Part shown: one piece after another, positions 26,417 to 35,588 of the stretch
Layout: every line of letters begins with the position of its first letter
How positions within the stretch are numbered: the stretch's first letter is position 1
Origin: Haloimpatiens lingqiaonensis
Lineage (GTDB): Bacteria; Bacillota; Clostridia; Clostridiales; Clostridiaceae
Assembly: GCF_044502415.1 (NCBI RefSeq)
Contig: NZ_CP172402.1
Direction: 5' to 3' (one strand)
Length of the DNA stretch: 64,000 nucleotides
Notes under the pieces: model-generated
Seen by the model: only the letters and a program-made list of their open reading frames with translations
Told to the model about the DNA's origin: nothing
Databases searched by the model: none
Translations under genes and position numbers: made by a program

Positions 26417-27082
26417 TTATTTTTTAAGTATAGGCTCTCTAGAAAACTTTTTAACTATCCCTTCCATTTCTTCATAAGCCATTTGGAGAGCTTTATCTTT
26501 CCCTACCTCTGGCATATCTACACCTTCAATTAGTACCTTTTGAAACTTTGTTATACCTAAAAACTTAAAAATGTCGTGAAAGTAATCTACGCCATGATTT
26601 ACATTTGCCCCCAATATCTTAGGATAAATGCCTCCTGATGATTGGATATATACCATATTTCTTTCTTTATTCTCCAAAAGTCCCTCTACATTTTGTTGTG
26701 AAATTCTTATAAGTTTATTATTAAGCATTATACAATCCAAATATCTTTTAAGTATTGATGGAAAACTTACACTCCACATAGGTGCAGCAATTACATATGT
26801 GTCTGCACTTAAAAATTGATCGCTTAACTGATTCATTCTATCTACAGCTTTTTTGTCATATTCAGATAGTGAATCATATTCGGCACCAGTAACTAATTCT
26901 GCCCTTCCCTTAAAATATTTATAAATTGGTTCTGGTATATACTCATTGTATAAATCCAGCTCTTCCACTGTATAATCAGTATTTTCCGCCATAAAGCGGT
27001 TTACAAAATATCTTCCAGCAGTCTTACTAGTAGACATATTTTCTGGCTTTGAATTTACGGAAATGTATAATAATTTTTTCAA
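26417..27082 (-). CDS. FMN-dependent NADH-azoreductase-like flavoprotein
   Basis: Flavodoxin-fold quinone/azo reductase of the AzoR family, 221 residues, using FMN and NAD(P)H. The phosphate-binding loop region ISVNSKPENMSTSKTAGRYF (residues about 6-25), the FMN block IAAPMWSVSFPSILKRYLD, and IQSSGGIYPK match the family. The first codon is TTG at 27082, seven bases after GGAGGTG. It is monocistronic, with its own terminator, and divergent from the metallo-beta-lactamase-fold gene; the 175-bp gap would hold both promoters. Confidence 0.88.
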   Translation of the reverse strand: MKKLLYISVNSKPENMSTSKTAGRYFVNRFMAENTDYTVEELDLYNEYIPEPIYKYFKGRAELVTGAEYDSLSEYDKKAVDRMNQLSDQFLSADTYVIAAPMWSVSFPSILKRYLDCIMLNNKLIRISQQNVEGLLENKERNMVYIQSSGGIYPKILGANVNHGVDYFHDIFKFLGITKFQKVLIEGVDMPEVGKDKALQMAYEEMEGIVKKFSREPILKK

Positions 27083-27257
27083 AAAAATCACCTCCAAGTT
27101 ATACACTTATTTTTTACACAATATAATAATTTATACCCATAAAAATATCTCTACATCTGAAATTGATTATATTCCTATGTGCTCACTTGTATTTTTCATA
27201 AATCCTGTGTTATCATTATTTTTAGATTTTTAAAACATATAAAAAGGAAGTGTCAAC

Positions 27258-28151
27258 ATGAATTTAAACAAAATAAAGGGCAATACTTATTACATAGATT
27301 CTCCTACTAATATAGGAGTGTATACCTTCAAAAACAAAAATTGCATACTTATAGACACAGGAATAAACAACTCTTCAGCTAAAAAAGTAAATGAAGTGCT
27401 ATTAAATAATAGCCTTCATCCTAAATACATAATAAATACTCATAATCATGGAGACCACTGCGGTGGAAATACATTTTTTACAGATAACTATCCAGGTTGC
27501 CAAGTGTTTTCTTCAGCTAATGAAAAGTTATATATAGAAAATCCATATATATATTCATCAATACTTTATACCTCAAGTCCAATAAAGCCACTAGCAAATT
27601 CAGCTAAACCTTGCCCTGTGGATTTTATTTTAGATGAAGGAATAAATAAAATAGGTGATGATAAATTTGAAATAATTTCATTAAAAGGACATACTGTAGA
27701 TCAAATAGGAATTATAACTCCTGAAAAAGTATGTTTTCTTGGGGATAGTATATTTAGTGATGAGATTTTAGACAAATACTCTCTTCCTTATTTAAACAAT
27801 ATAGAAGAAAGTTTAAGTACCTTAAATTTTTTAAAAACTGTAGAAGCAGACTTTTTCTTGCCTAGTCACAGTGAAAAAGTCTTAAGCAAAGAAGATTTAT
27901 TAAATTTAATTGATAGAAATATACAAAACCTTCAGGATTATATAAATTTATTTCTAGAACTATTAGACCAGCCTCTAACTAAAGAGGATTTAGTAGAAAA
28001 CTTATGCATACTAAAAGACTTGCAAATAGACTTTAAAGCTTACCACATAACCTACTCTACAGTATCTGCTTTTTTAGCTTATCTATATAATAAGGGCTTA
28101 GTAGATTTTTCTGTGGAAAACTTTAAACTTTATTATTTTAAAAAATCTTAA
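27258..28151 (+). CDS. Metallo-beta-lactamase-fold hydrolase
   Basis: Metal-dependent hydrolase of 297 residues. The zinc motif THNHGDHCGG (residues about 58-67), the second His in LKGHTVDQIG, the bridging Asp in LGDSIFSDE, and a late His in PSHSEKV are all present, so it should bind two metals. The C-terminal 90 residues are helical and resemble the extension found in lactonase/hydroxyacylglutathione hydrolase-like clostridial proteins. The substrate is not predictable. GGAAG precedes the ATG. Downstream it converges on the nucleotidyltransferase, with a MITE between them. Confidence 0.87.
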   Translation: MNLNKIKGNTYYIDSPTNIGVYTFKNKNCILIDTGINNSSAKKVNEVLLNNSLHPKYIINTHNHGDHCGGNTFFTDNYPGCQVFSSANEKLYIENPYIYSSILYTSSPIKPLANSAKPCPVDFILDEGINKIGDDKFEIISLKGHTVDQIGIITPEKVCFLGDSIFSDEILDKYSLPYLNNIEESLSTLNFLKTVEADFFLPSHSEKVLSKEDLLNLIDRNIQNLQDYINLFLELLDQPLTKEDLVENLCILKDLQIDFKAYHITYSTVSAFLAYLYNKGLVDFSVENFKLYYFKKS

Positions 28152-28217
28152 CCCTGACACATTTGAACCACCACCGAGACAAGCAACAGAGGTTTTCGGG
28201 TATTTTCATAAATAATA

Positions 28218-28313
28218 GGGCTGTTGCACTAAGAATAAATACTATGATATATTTTGCTAAAATTAAAATTTCAAGACAATATATCATATATAAATTCTTT
28301 AATACAACAACCC
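28218..28313. mobile_element. MITE of about 96 bp with GGGCTGTTGCA ends, copy 1
   Basis: Starts GGGCTGTTGCACTAAGAATA and ends with the imperfect complement (AATACAACAACCC), giving terminal inverted repeats of about 36 bp and no coding capacity. A second copy is at 53856-53953. The ends resemble those of some transposase-encoding insertion sequences (GGCTGTTGCA type), so it is probably mobilised in trans; no transposase is in this window. It abuts the 3' end of the nucleotidyltransferase gene. Confidence 0.8.
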
Positions 28314-28314
28314 A

Positions 28315-28884
28315 TTATTTCTCAATATTATACAATAATTTTTCTGTTCTATTTCTAACCTGTTCTGGAAGATTTCCTTTTAAGGCACTATTTATTAAAT
28401 TAATATTATTGAGCCCATTTTTCAATAAATAATGCTCTATAATACCAACCTTATATTCTCTTCCCGGAATTAATTGATATATAATATACCAATCCTCCAA
28501 AGACGTTAAAGGAATACATTCCCCTTTAATATTTTTTATTGCAGTTATAGATTTATCATCAAAGCAATACTGATATTCACCACTATTATGCTTAATAATA
28601 AATCCAGCCATAATATCTATATCTACACCTTCTACCACATATTCATAAAAATATTTTGTTGCATAAGTATCTGTTTTTTCTCTTAACTTTTTTCTTCCCA
28701 ATCTTTTTAAAATCATATCCACTTTTTCTATATCTTTTATATGAACTAATATATCTATGTCATTAGGTTTATCTATTAATCCATAATTATTTAAAACTAC
28801 AGATGCTCCCACTGCCCATAGAATTTTTTCTTTATTTAATTCTTTAGCTAAATTAACTAATGTATGAAATAAAATTTTTTTCAC
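28315..28884 (-). CDS. Nucleotidyltransferase-fold protein
   Basis: Protein of 189 residues with the minimal nucleotidyltransferase signature: WAVGASVVLNNYGLIDKPNDIDILV (residues about 24-48), where the G-A/S pair and the D-x-D acidic pair form the metal site, followed by EGVDIDIMAGF, which supplies a third acidic position. It resembles small MNT/KNT-like transferases; the substrate (antibiotic, protein or nucleotide) cannot be assigned. It begins with GTG at 28884 and a weak AGAGGG. It lies downstream of tRNA-Sec, separated by a terminator. The MITE touches its stop codon. Confidence 0.72.
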   Translation of the reverse strand: MKKILFHTLVNLAKELNKEKILWAVGASVVLNNYGLIDKPNDIDILVHIKDIEKVDMILKRLGRKKLREKTDTYATKYFYEYVVEGVDIDIMAGFIIKHNSGEYQYCFDDKSITAIKNIKGECIPLTSLEDWYIIYQLIPGREYKVGIIEHYLLKNGLNNINLINSALKGNLPEQVRNRTEKLLYNIEK

Positions 28885-28943
28885 CCTCTAAATAAATTTT
28901 TTTAAAAATTACTGCACAACCATCGTACAACTTTTTTAATGAA

Positions 28944-29005
28944 TTTATTAAAAAACAACAAAACCTACAAGCCTTGTAATCCTTGATATTACTTGCTTGC
29001 AGGTT
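28944..29005 (-). terminator. Terminator of tRNA-Sec
   Basis: On the minus strand AACCTGCAAGC (28995-29005) pairs with GCTTGTAGGTT (28962-28972, one G-T pair) around a loop that has its own small stem, followed by a T-rich run. Confidence 0.78.
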
Positions 29006-29017
29006 ATTTATCTTTAT

Positions 29018-29114
29018 TGGCGGGAGTATGTGAGAATCGAACTCACCCGTCGAGGTCCTACCCCGGCAACACGGTTTTGAAGACCGGCAGGCACACCAGC
29101 ACCTATCTACCCCC
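29018..29114 (-). tRNA. selC: tRNA-Sec (UCA anticodon)
   Basis: Selenocysteine tRNA of 97 nt with encoded CCA. Visible features: long acceptor arm (GGGGGTA with TACTCCC), an extended 6-bp D stem (AGGTGC with GTGCCT, loop TGGT), an anticodon loop CTTCAAA with TCA, a long variable arm (CGGGG..CCTCG), and a T arm GTGAG-TTCGATT-CTCAC. The size, D stem and anticodon are diagnostic. selB, selA and selD lie upstream on the same strand. Confidence 0.97.
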
Positions 29115-29219
29115 ATATATATACTTTTTTCGTCAAATCACGAGTTTCATTATATCATAGAGAAAACGTTTTTTCAACTATTTTTTATAAATGAAAATTT
29201 TAAATTCAATTCCTTTTTC

Positions 29220-29875
29220 CCTAAGGCAGTTGTTTGTATAAATCTTAATTTGTAGTGGAGAAAAGGTAAGAAGTAGGTAAAAAGTAAGAAGTAATAGTTA
29301 AAGATAATTTTTCTTAATTGCATTACGAAAAATTTTAGAATTTAAATCTTTTATTGACAGTAGCCATACTAAATATATAAATATCAGATATCAAATATCA
29401 AATATCAGATATCAAATATCAATTAATGTGGATTTTCTTCATTTTATTCAGAAAATCTTTAAGTTAGAAAAAGAAAGGTATAATAATATTTTTAGACAGA
29501 GCCGTTCTTTTAGTGTTCAGCCTCCAATCCCCAAATGATTTAGTGTAATTCTTAATTTTTAGGCGCTAGGAATATATATGTACTAGGTACTAGGTGCTAG
29601 GTGAGGAGGGATTGATATTTGATATTTCTATATTTCTGTGGCTACCGCCAATAAAAGATTTTTAAAGCGCTAAAAGAAAAGTTATACTTACTTCATTTCT
29701 ATACCTTCCTAGTAACTGGTTAGTACCCAGTACTTAAAAAAAATTAGTGTTTAAGGATTGTTGACTAAAAGAACGGCTACGCCAAAAAAATATTATGAGC
29801 GCTTTCTTTTTTATAATTAAAGATTTTCCGTAACGAAGTGGAGGAAAATCATCCTTTAGTAGGTCGCCCCCCCAC
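29220..29875. repeat. Composite repeat island 2 (no genes)
   Basis: Gene-free DNA between tRNA-Sec and selB. The left arm (about 29440-29511) carries TTCAGAAAATCTTTAA and ends in GCCGTTCTTTT. The right arm (about 29767-29830) starts AAAAGAACGGC and runs to TTAAAGATTTTCCGTAA, a long imperfect inverted repeat. Heptad arrays lie inside (ATCAAAT/ATCAGAT at 29383-29424; ACTAGGT at 29582-29602). Blocks at both ends match island 1 at 13.3-14.4 kb in the same order, and the foldback element follows in both cases. Confidence 0.82.
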
Positions 29876-30143
29876 AAAGTAAGTACTCTGTAACTGAAAA
29901 ATCTGCTTTTAATGGAGTGATAAATGTGAAATTTAGGACTATTGAACTAGCCTTAGAACTTCTTTATTTGTCCATTTAAAGCACCGTTAAGAAGTTTTCA
30001 TTGTCTGAGCGAGGAACGAGTGAGTTTGAAAACTTTAGGGGCTTTAAATGGACAAATATTAGAAGTTCTTGGCGTATTGTTCACAGTCCAAAATTTCACA
30101 TTTATCACGGAATTAAAAGCAGATTTTTCCTATAGCACTTACT
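29876..30143. repeat. 268-bp foldback element, copy 2
   Basis: Nearly identical to the copy at 14405-14673. The outer arms contain GAAAAATCTGCTTTTAAT and its complement. Compared with copy 1 an A-T pair (14435/14647) is a C-G pair here (29906/30119), so pairing is kept. The element ends 13 bases beyond the selB stop codon. The apical TGTCT/AGGAA stem is weaker than in copy 1. Confidence 0.88.
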
Positions 30144-30156
30144 TCACAATATATTT

Positions 30157-32073
30157 TTACTGTGCTTTATATAAAACTCTCTTGCTATCTACTCTTCTAG
30201 TAAGCTTTTCTCCATCAAAATACTCAAGAAGAGCTACCACATATTTTCTGCTAGTATCTAAAATCTCCCTAGCTTCTCCTGGGGTTATGCTTCCATTTTC
30301 TTTCATGTAGGCAATTATTTTATCTTTGGCCTCTTCATAATTGCTCTTAGAGAAAATGCATTCTTCATCAGTTTTAACCAAATCACCACTTAATATAAGT
30401 GCTTCAAATACAGTTTTAAATTCTTCCTTTTCCTTTTCTTTTTCCAGTAATTCCTTAAACTTAGGTGGAGTATATTTTCCATTTTGGTATTCCTTTAATA
30501 TTTTATCCTTTAATTTTTCTTGTACTTCATTAAATTTTATTTGGAAACCATGGGCAGATATGTACTTACCGTGCACATCAATGATTTCATTTTTTACAAC
30601 CATATCCAATAATTCATCATATATTTTTTGCTTTAGACCTTTTCCAAAAATCTTTTCTTTTATTTCTTCTTTTGATAATCCTGGTCTTAGTGGATATTTT
30701 GAATGATAGTCCTCTAAAATTTCTTGAAGCCTATCCATGCTTCTTTGCAAAAATTCTTTGTGTACATATAAAGGTTCACCTAATGCAGTTAATTTTACCA
30801 CCTTATTTCCTTCCACTAAGGCATCTATTTCCTCTTGAAGACTCTTTTCATTTTTTCCCAAAGCCTTTACAATAGCTTTAAAATCCGGGAAATTAGAACT
30901 TAACTTTTTAATAGTTGTTTCTATTATGCCACCTACCTGACCACTTTCCTTTAATTTTAATTCTTCTATATATTTTTCATCAAATCTCTTGGCTTTAACA
31001 GCCACTGGCTCAATTATACTGCCCCCACCTATGGTATGCATAGGAGAGTAACTTCTTATTACAAATCTATCATTTCTTTGAGCACACAGTGGTTTTTCCA
31101 ATCTAAGCTGCACATAAGCCTCTTCTCCTGGATTAACTTCTTCCTTATCTAAAATTACAACCCTACATAAAATTTCTTCTGTCCCATGGTATAATCTAAC
31201 CCTTTGCCTATTTTCCATTGGTCTATCTGCACTTTTTAAATAGTAAAACTTAGTATCTACCATATAAGAAGGTTCCATGACATTTTCCTTAGAAATTACA
31301 TTTCCTCTTTCTATTTCATCCACCTTTACATTAGCTAGGTTTATAGCACATCTTTGACCTGCATCTGCTTCATCTACAGACTTTTCATGGACTTGAAGTC
31401 CCCTTATTCTGGTCCTTATCTTAGATGGATATATCTCCACGTCCTCGCCAACTTTTACTTTTCCGCTTATAACTGTTCCAGTAACTACTGTTCCAAAGCC
31501 GCTTACAGAAAACACTCTGTCTACAGGCAATCTAAAGTGACCTTCCGTATCCTTAGATTCTACCTCTTCTGTGGCATTATCTATAGCTTCTATAAGATTA
31601 TTAAAACCATTTTTGTTTTTTGAGGATACAGGATAAATAGGTGCATTTTCTAAGAAAGTACCTTTAAATTCTTTTTTAATATCTTCTGTGACAAGCTCTA
31701 TCCATTCCTCATCTACCAAGTCACTTTTAGTAAGAGCTACTATGCCCTTTTTTACATTTAGAAGTTGAAGTATTTCCATGTGTTCTCTGGTTTGAGGCAT
31801 AATACCCTCATCTGCAGCAATTACTAAAACCACTATGTCTATACTGCTTATGCCTGCTAACATGTTTTTTATGAATCTTTCATGTCCTGGCACATCTATA
31901 ATTCCCGCTCTTCTTCCTGAAGGTAAGTCAAAAAAGGTAAATGCAATGTTTATGGATATACCTCTCTCCTGTTCTTCTTTCAGCGTATCTGTTTCTCTTC
32001 CTGTCAGTGCTTTTATAAGAGTTGTTTTCCCGTGATCTATATGTCCTGCAGTGCCTATTATTAAGTGCTTCAT
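30157..32073 (-). CDS. selB: Selenocysteine-specific elongation factor SelB
   Basis: GTPase that carries Sec-tRNA to UGA codons marked by a SECIS hairpin. The N-terminal EF-Tu-like domain has GTAGHIDHGKTTLIKALTG (G1), DVPGHE (G3) and TKSDLV (G4). The beta-barrel domains follow (SVSGFGTVVTGTVISGKV, RNDRFVIRSYSPMHTIGG), and the C-terminal half (about 380-638) contains the winged-helix modules that bind SECIS RNA. The length of 638 is typical. It is between selA and selC on the same strand, separated from each by repeats. Confidence 0.96.
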   Translation of the reverse strand: MKHLIIGTAGHIDHGKTTLIKALTGRETDTLKEEQERGISINIAFTFFDLPSGRRAGIIDVPGHERFIKNMLAGISSIDIVVLVIAADEGIMPQTREHMEILQLLNVKKGIVALTKSDLVDEEWIELVTEDIKKEFKGTFLENAPIYPVSSKNKNGFNNLIEAIDNATEEVESKDTEGHFRLPVDRVFSVSGFGTVVTGTVISGKVKVGEDVEIYPSKIRTRIRGLQVHEKSVDEADAGQRCAINLANVKVDEIERGNVISKENVMEPSYMVDTKFYYLKSADRPMENRQRVRLYHGTEEILCRVVILDKEEVNPGEEAYVQLRLEKPLCAQRNDRFVIRSYSPMHTIGGGSIIEPVAVKAKRFDEKYIEELKLKESGQVGGIIETTIKKLSSNFPDFKAIVKALGKNEKSLQEEIDALVEGNKVVKLTALGEPLYVHKEFLQRSMDRLQEILEDYHSKYPLRPGLSKEEIKEKIFGKGLKQKIYDELLDMVVKNEIIDVHGKYISAHGFQIKFNEVQEKLKDKILKEYQNGKYTPPKFKELLEKEKEKEEFKTVFEALILSGDLVKTDEECIFSKSNYEEAKDKIIAYMKENGSITPGEAREILDTSRKYVVALLEYFDGEKLTRRVDSKRVLYKAQ

Positions 32074-32202
32074 TAAATCACTCCTATTTTTGAATTGTTG
32101 AATTATAATTAGCTCAACTTCCGCATATAAATTTTAAGCGCTACATTAGCTGAATAAATGTTCTTAATTTAGAATTTAAAATATAAATTTGTAAGTTAGA
32201 CC

Positions 32203-32422
32203 AAGTAAGAGGTAAAAAGTAAGAAGTAAAAGTGAAGGATAAAACTCAAGGAGTTTTTTTATAATTAACTTATTACTTCTTACCTATTAGCTTTTTACTC
32301 TTACTTCTTATCTATTACCTATTACTTACCTGCAAATTTTATATTTTTATTTTATAACTGCAAAAGTTGAATTAATAATTATTAACTATTAGTTATTACT
32401 TATTACTTCTTACTTATCAACC
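32203..32422. repeat. Heptad arrays between selA and selB
   Basis: The gap holds AAGTAAG-type units at 32203-32237, a small AAAACTC..GAGTTTT hairpin, ACTTATT/ACTTCTT/ACCTATT-type units in register at 32268-32330, and ATTAACT/ATTACTT-type units at 32381-32422 up to the selA stop. All keep a 7-bp period. The rest of 32074-32202 is AT-rich with no recognised feature. Confidence 0.82.
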
Positions 32423-32425
32423 TAA

Positions 32426-33808
32426 CTACTTCATAGTTAAAAATGCTTCTACTATTGTATCAAAATCCCTTTGGAACATAGTCCTTAAATCCATTATAAC
32501 TTGATTATTATATACTCTAGTTACTATTGGAGTTTCATTCATTCTCAAATTATATTCAATTTGCTCTGGAGTAAACTCTTCACTAGTAATCTTTATTACA
32601 TAGGTTTCTATTTTTTCTGTAGGCATAGAACCGCCACCTACCATAGAATAATCCTCTTCTATATGAAAATTAAAATTCTTAACCTTATTTCTTAGCTTCC
32701 TTTTTAAACTTTCTGCCTTTTTCTTTATGGTTTCTTTACTGCTTAAAAGCATATTTAGTGTAGGTATGTTCTCTATAGCTTCCTTTTCATCTAAATACAA
32801 TTTTAAAGTAGCTTCAAGGGCAGCAAGGGTCATTTTATCTATTCTAAGAGCCCTAGTTAATTGATTTTTTTTCATTTTATCTATGTACTCTTTCTTACCT
32901 ACAATTATGCCTGCTTGTGGTCCTCCAAGCATCTTATCTCCACTGAAAGTAACCACATCCATGCCCTTTTTCAAACTTTCTTGAACCGTTGGTTCATAAG
33001 TAAAGCCATACTTAGTGTAGTCTATTAAAACACCACTGCCAATGTCTTCATAAACAGGTACATTATATTTTTTTGAAAGCCCTACTAATTCTTCTATGGA
33101 AACCTCTTCAGTAAAGCCTAATATTTTAAAATTAGAAGTATGTACTTTTAATAATACTCCTGTATTTTCATTTATGTTATTTTCATAGTCATAAAGATGA
33201 GTCCTATTGGTAGTTCCCACTTCTACTAATTTAGCATTACTAAATTTCATAACTTCTGGAACTCTAAAAGAACCTCCTATCTCCACTAGCTGGCCACGAG
33301 ATACAATTGCTTCTTTTCCATTACATAAGGTATTTAAAACAAGCATAACTGCCGCAGCGTTATTGTTAACTACCATAGCAGCTTCTGCTCCAGTTATCCT
33401 AGTTATAAGTTCTTCTATATGACTATATCTAAGACCCCTTTTTCCCTGTTCTATATTGTATTCAAGATTATTATAATTCATAGAAACATTGTTTACCGCT
33501 TCTACTGCCTGATTACTTAATAATGACCTACCTAAATTGGTATGTATAACAGTACCTGTAGCATTTATAACTTTTTTTAATTTAGGAGAATTATTCTTTT
33601 TCATAAGCTTATTAAAGGTTTTCAAAATTTCTTCCTTTGAAATACTTTCTATCTTATCCTTAAGAATTAAATCTCTATAGTAATCTATAGTTTCTCTAAG
33701 AGTGTCTATAACTAAAGTTCTCATGGTACTCTTTAATTCTTTTTCTACAATTTCTTCTTTTAAAAGTTCATCCACCTTAGGCAAATTTCTCAAAAGTTCT
33801 CTGTTCAT
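32426..33808 (-). CDS. selA: L-seryl-tRNA(Sec) selenium transferase
   Basis: PLP enzyme that converts Ser-tRNA(Sec) to Sec-tRNA(Sec) with selenophosphate. The 460 residues carry the N-terminal tRNA-binding helices (LRNLPKVDELLKEE), KVINATGTVIHTNLGRS, and the PLP-lysine block VTFSGDKMLGGPQAG. The ATG at 33808 has AAAGGA upstream; the six-codon-longer reading is not supported by homology. It follows selD by 64 bases and is likely cotranscribed with it. Confidence 0.96.
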   Translation of the reverse strand: MNRELLRNLPKVDELLKEEIVEKELKSTMRTLVIDTLRETIDYYRDLILKDKIESISKEEILKTFNKLMKKNNSPKLKKVINATGTVIHTNLGRSLLSNQAVEAVNNVSMNYNNLEYNIEQGKRGLRYSHIEELITRITGAEAAMVVNNNAAAVMLVLNTLCNGKEAIVSRGQLVEIGGSFRVPEVMKFSNAKLVEVGTTNRTHLYDYENNINENTGVLLKVHTSNFKILGFTEEVSIEELVGLSKKYNVPVYEDIGSGVLIDYTKYGFTYEPTVQESLKKGMDVVTFSGDKMLGGPQAGIIVGKKEYIDKMKKNQLTRALRIDKMTLAALEATLKLYLDEKEAIENIPTLNMLLSSKETIKKKAESLKRKLRNKVKNFNFHIEEDYSMVGGGSMPTEKIETYVIKITSEEFTPEQIEYNLRMNETPIVTRVYNNQVIMDLRTMFQRDFDTIVEAFLTMK

Positions 33809-33872
33809 ATAATCAGTTCCTTTCACTTATCTCCGCGTAAATTAAACTGCTTAAGTTATATGTTTATATAAT

Positions 33873-34903
33873 CTATTCTACTACTATATATTCTCCAGTA
33901 AATGGAATAACCTCTCCTACTATAGCTGATTTAAGCTCTAATTTATTTAGTTCACTTAACATCTCATCTGCTTTATCTTTAGGAATAGATACTAAAAGTC
34001 CACCAGAAGTTTGAGGATCAAATATAATATCTTCAAGCCACTCTGGTACATCATTTAATTTATATTTTCCATCTAGATATATTCTATTGTTATAAGCTCC
34101 TGCTGGTACTAATCCCATTTGAGCATATTCCTTAGCTTCTTCTATGTAAGGAACATTATCTTTTAAAATTCTTATGGTCTTATCAGAACCACTAGCCATT
34201 TCATATATATGACCCATAAGTCCAAAACCAGTTATATCTGTACACGCACTTATAGGATATTTAACCACTATCTCTCCAGCATATTTATTTAATGTAGACA
34301 TATTTTTAATGGCTTTTTCATAAGCTTCTTTTGAAGCTAAATCTGCCTTTATAGTTGTATTTATTATTCCTACACCCAATGGTTTAGTCAATACTAAGAC
34401 TTCTCCATCCTTACATCCACAATTTTTTAAAACCTTTTCTGGATGCACAACACCTGTAACAGATAGACCGTATTTAGGTTCATCATCTTCTACAGAATGA
34501 CCTCCTACTACCACTGCTCCTGCTTCTAGTACTTTATCTGCTCCCCCTTTTAATATTTCTCCCAATACCTCAATAGGTAAGCAGTTAGGAAAACATACTA
34601 TATTTAAAGCTACTGTAGGTTGTCCACCCATAGCATACACATCACTTAATGAATTTGCTGCTGCTATTTGCCCAAAAGTATATGGATCATCTACCACAGG
34701 GGTAAAGAAATCTAAAGTTTGTATTATAGCTATATCATCGCTTAACTTATAAACCGCTGCATCATCGGATGTTTCAATGCCAACTATTAAATTTTTGTCA
34801 CTCATTTTTGGTAGCTTATCTAAAATTTTTGAAAGGGTCTCCGGCCTATTTTAGCTGCTCATCCAGAGGTTTTAGTCATTTGTGTTAGTCTTTTGTTGTT
34901 CAT
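33873..34903 (-). CDS. selD: Selenophosphate synthetase SelD: selenoprotein, frameshifted as sequenced
   Basis: Makes selenophosphate from selenide and ATP. The gene starts at ATG 34903 behind AGGGAGGTG and reads MNNKRLTQMTKTSG, then TGA (34859-34861), then AAKI. UGA stands exactly where the catalytic Cys/Sec of SelD belongs, three residues before the conserved Lys. Just after, GGCCGGAGACC breaks the frame: one extra base (GG-N-CCGGAGACC) restores GPETLSKILDKLPKM and joins the downstream frame, giving 343 residues, the family length. If that base is T, GGTC-CGGA-GACC forms a hairpin just after the UGA, as a bacterial SECIS would. Downstream blocks (VGIETSDDAAVYKL, DVYAMGGQPTVALN, GGHSVEDDEPKYG) are normal. 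Starting at the internal ATG 34805 would drop the catalytic residues. Confidence 0.88.
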
Positions 34904-34949
34904 AATTAAACACCTCCCTATATATACAGTAATTTTATAATATTAACCT

Positions 34950-35588
34950 TCATATGTCCACCTTATCTCTTAATTTGTTAAAGGTTTTTTCACCTATCCT
35001 ATCTATTTTCATTAAATCTTCAATAGAAGAAAACCCTCCATTTTTTTCTCTAAAATCTATTATTTTTTTGGCAGTGGCATCCCCAACACCTGGAAGAGTT
35101 TTTAATTCCTCTTCTGATGCAGTATTTAAATTTACTTTTCCATTTTTATCTTCCGAACTTTTGGAGCTTACTCCATTATTTGCTTGACTAGCATTTCCAT
35201 TAGTACTAGCAAACTGTTTTTCCTCTTCTCCTATACTATATACATAAATTAAGTCCTCATCCTTTAATTTTTTAGACATATGTATCCTATCTAAATCCGC
35301 ATCTTCTTTAAGTCCTCCAGCCTTATTAATTAGTTCATTTATTCTGCTATCTTTATTTAAAGTATACACTCCAGGTTTTTTTACAGCACCCTTTATGTCT
35401 ACCACTATATTTGAACTAGATGATTCTGTTTTAAAGCTGCTTTTCTTAACTGTATCACTTTCCACAAACATATTTTCAGAAGTAACTTTCTTTTCTTGAG
35501 GTTTTGATATATTATACCCCACAATTAAAAATATTATTGATATAACTAGTATAACTAATGAACCTATATATTTTTCCCTATTTCTCAA
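34950..35588 (-). CDS. comEA: ComEA-type helix-hairpin-helix DNA-binding protein
   Basis: Membrane-anchored DNA receptor of the competence type, 212 residues. It has an N-terminal membrane anchor (about 8-25), a Ser-rich linker, an SLBB domain (about 62-125: VDIKGAVKKPGVYTLNKDSR), and a C-terminal double HhH domain (VNLNTASEEELKTLPGVGDATAKKIIDFREKNGG). It is upstream of selD on the same strand with a 47-bp gap, away from comEC. Whether this organism is naturally competent cannot be told; comEA homologues are widespread in clostridia. Confidence 0.92.
   Translation of the reverse strand: MRNREKYIGSLVILVISIIFLIVGYNISKPQEKKVTSENMFVESDTVKKSSFKTESSSSNIVVDIKGAVKKPGVYTLNKDSRINELINKAGGLKEDADLDRIHMSKKLKDEDLIYVYSIGEEEKQFASTNGNASQANNGVSSKSSEDKNGKVNLNTASEEELKTLPGVGDATAKKIIDFREKNGGFSSIEDLMKIDRIGEKTFNKLRDKVDI

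Noticed and set aside
28152..28217. Possible insertion-sequence remnant after the metallo-beta-lactamase-fold gene
   Set aside because: The stretch is GC-richer than its surroundings, but I could not match it to an element end or a second copy in the window.
28853..29116. Minus-strand open frame of 87 codons
   Set aside because: It is a reading through tRNA-Sec and its terminator.
34780..34903. Programmed frameshifting as the explanation for the selD break
   Set aside because: There is no slippery sequence at GGCCGG, and a one-base loss explains both the frame and the weakened hairpin more simply. It remains untested.
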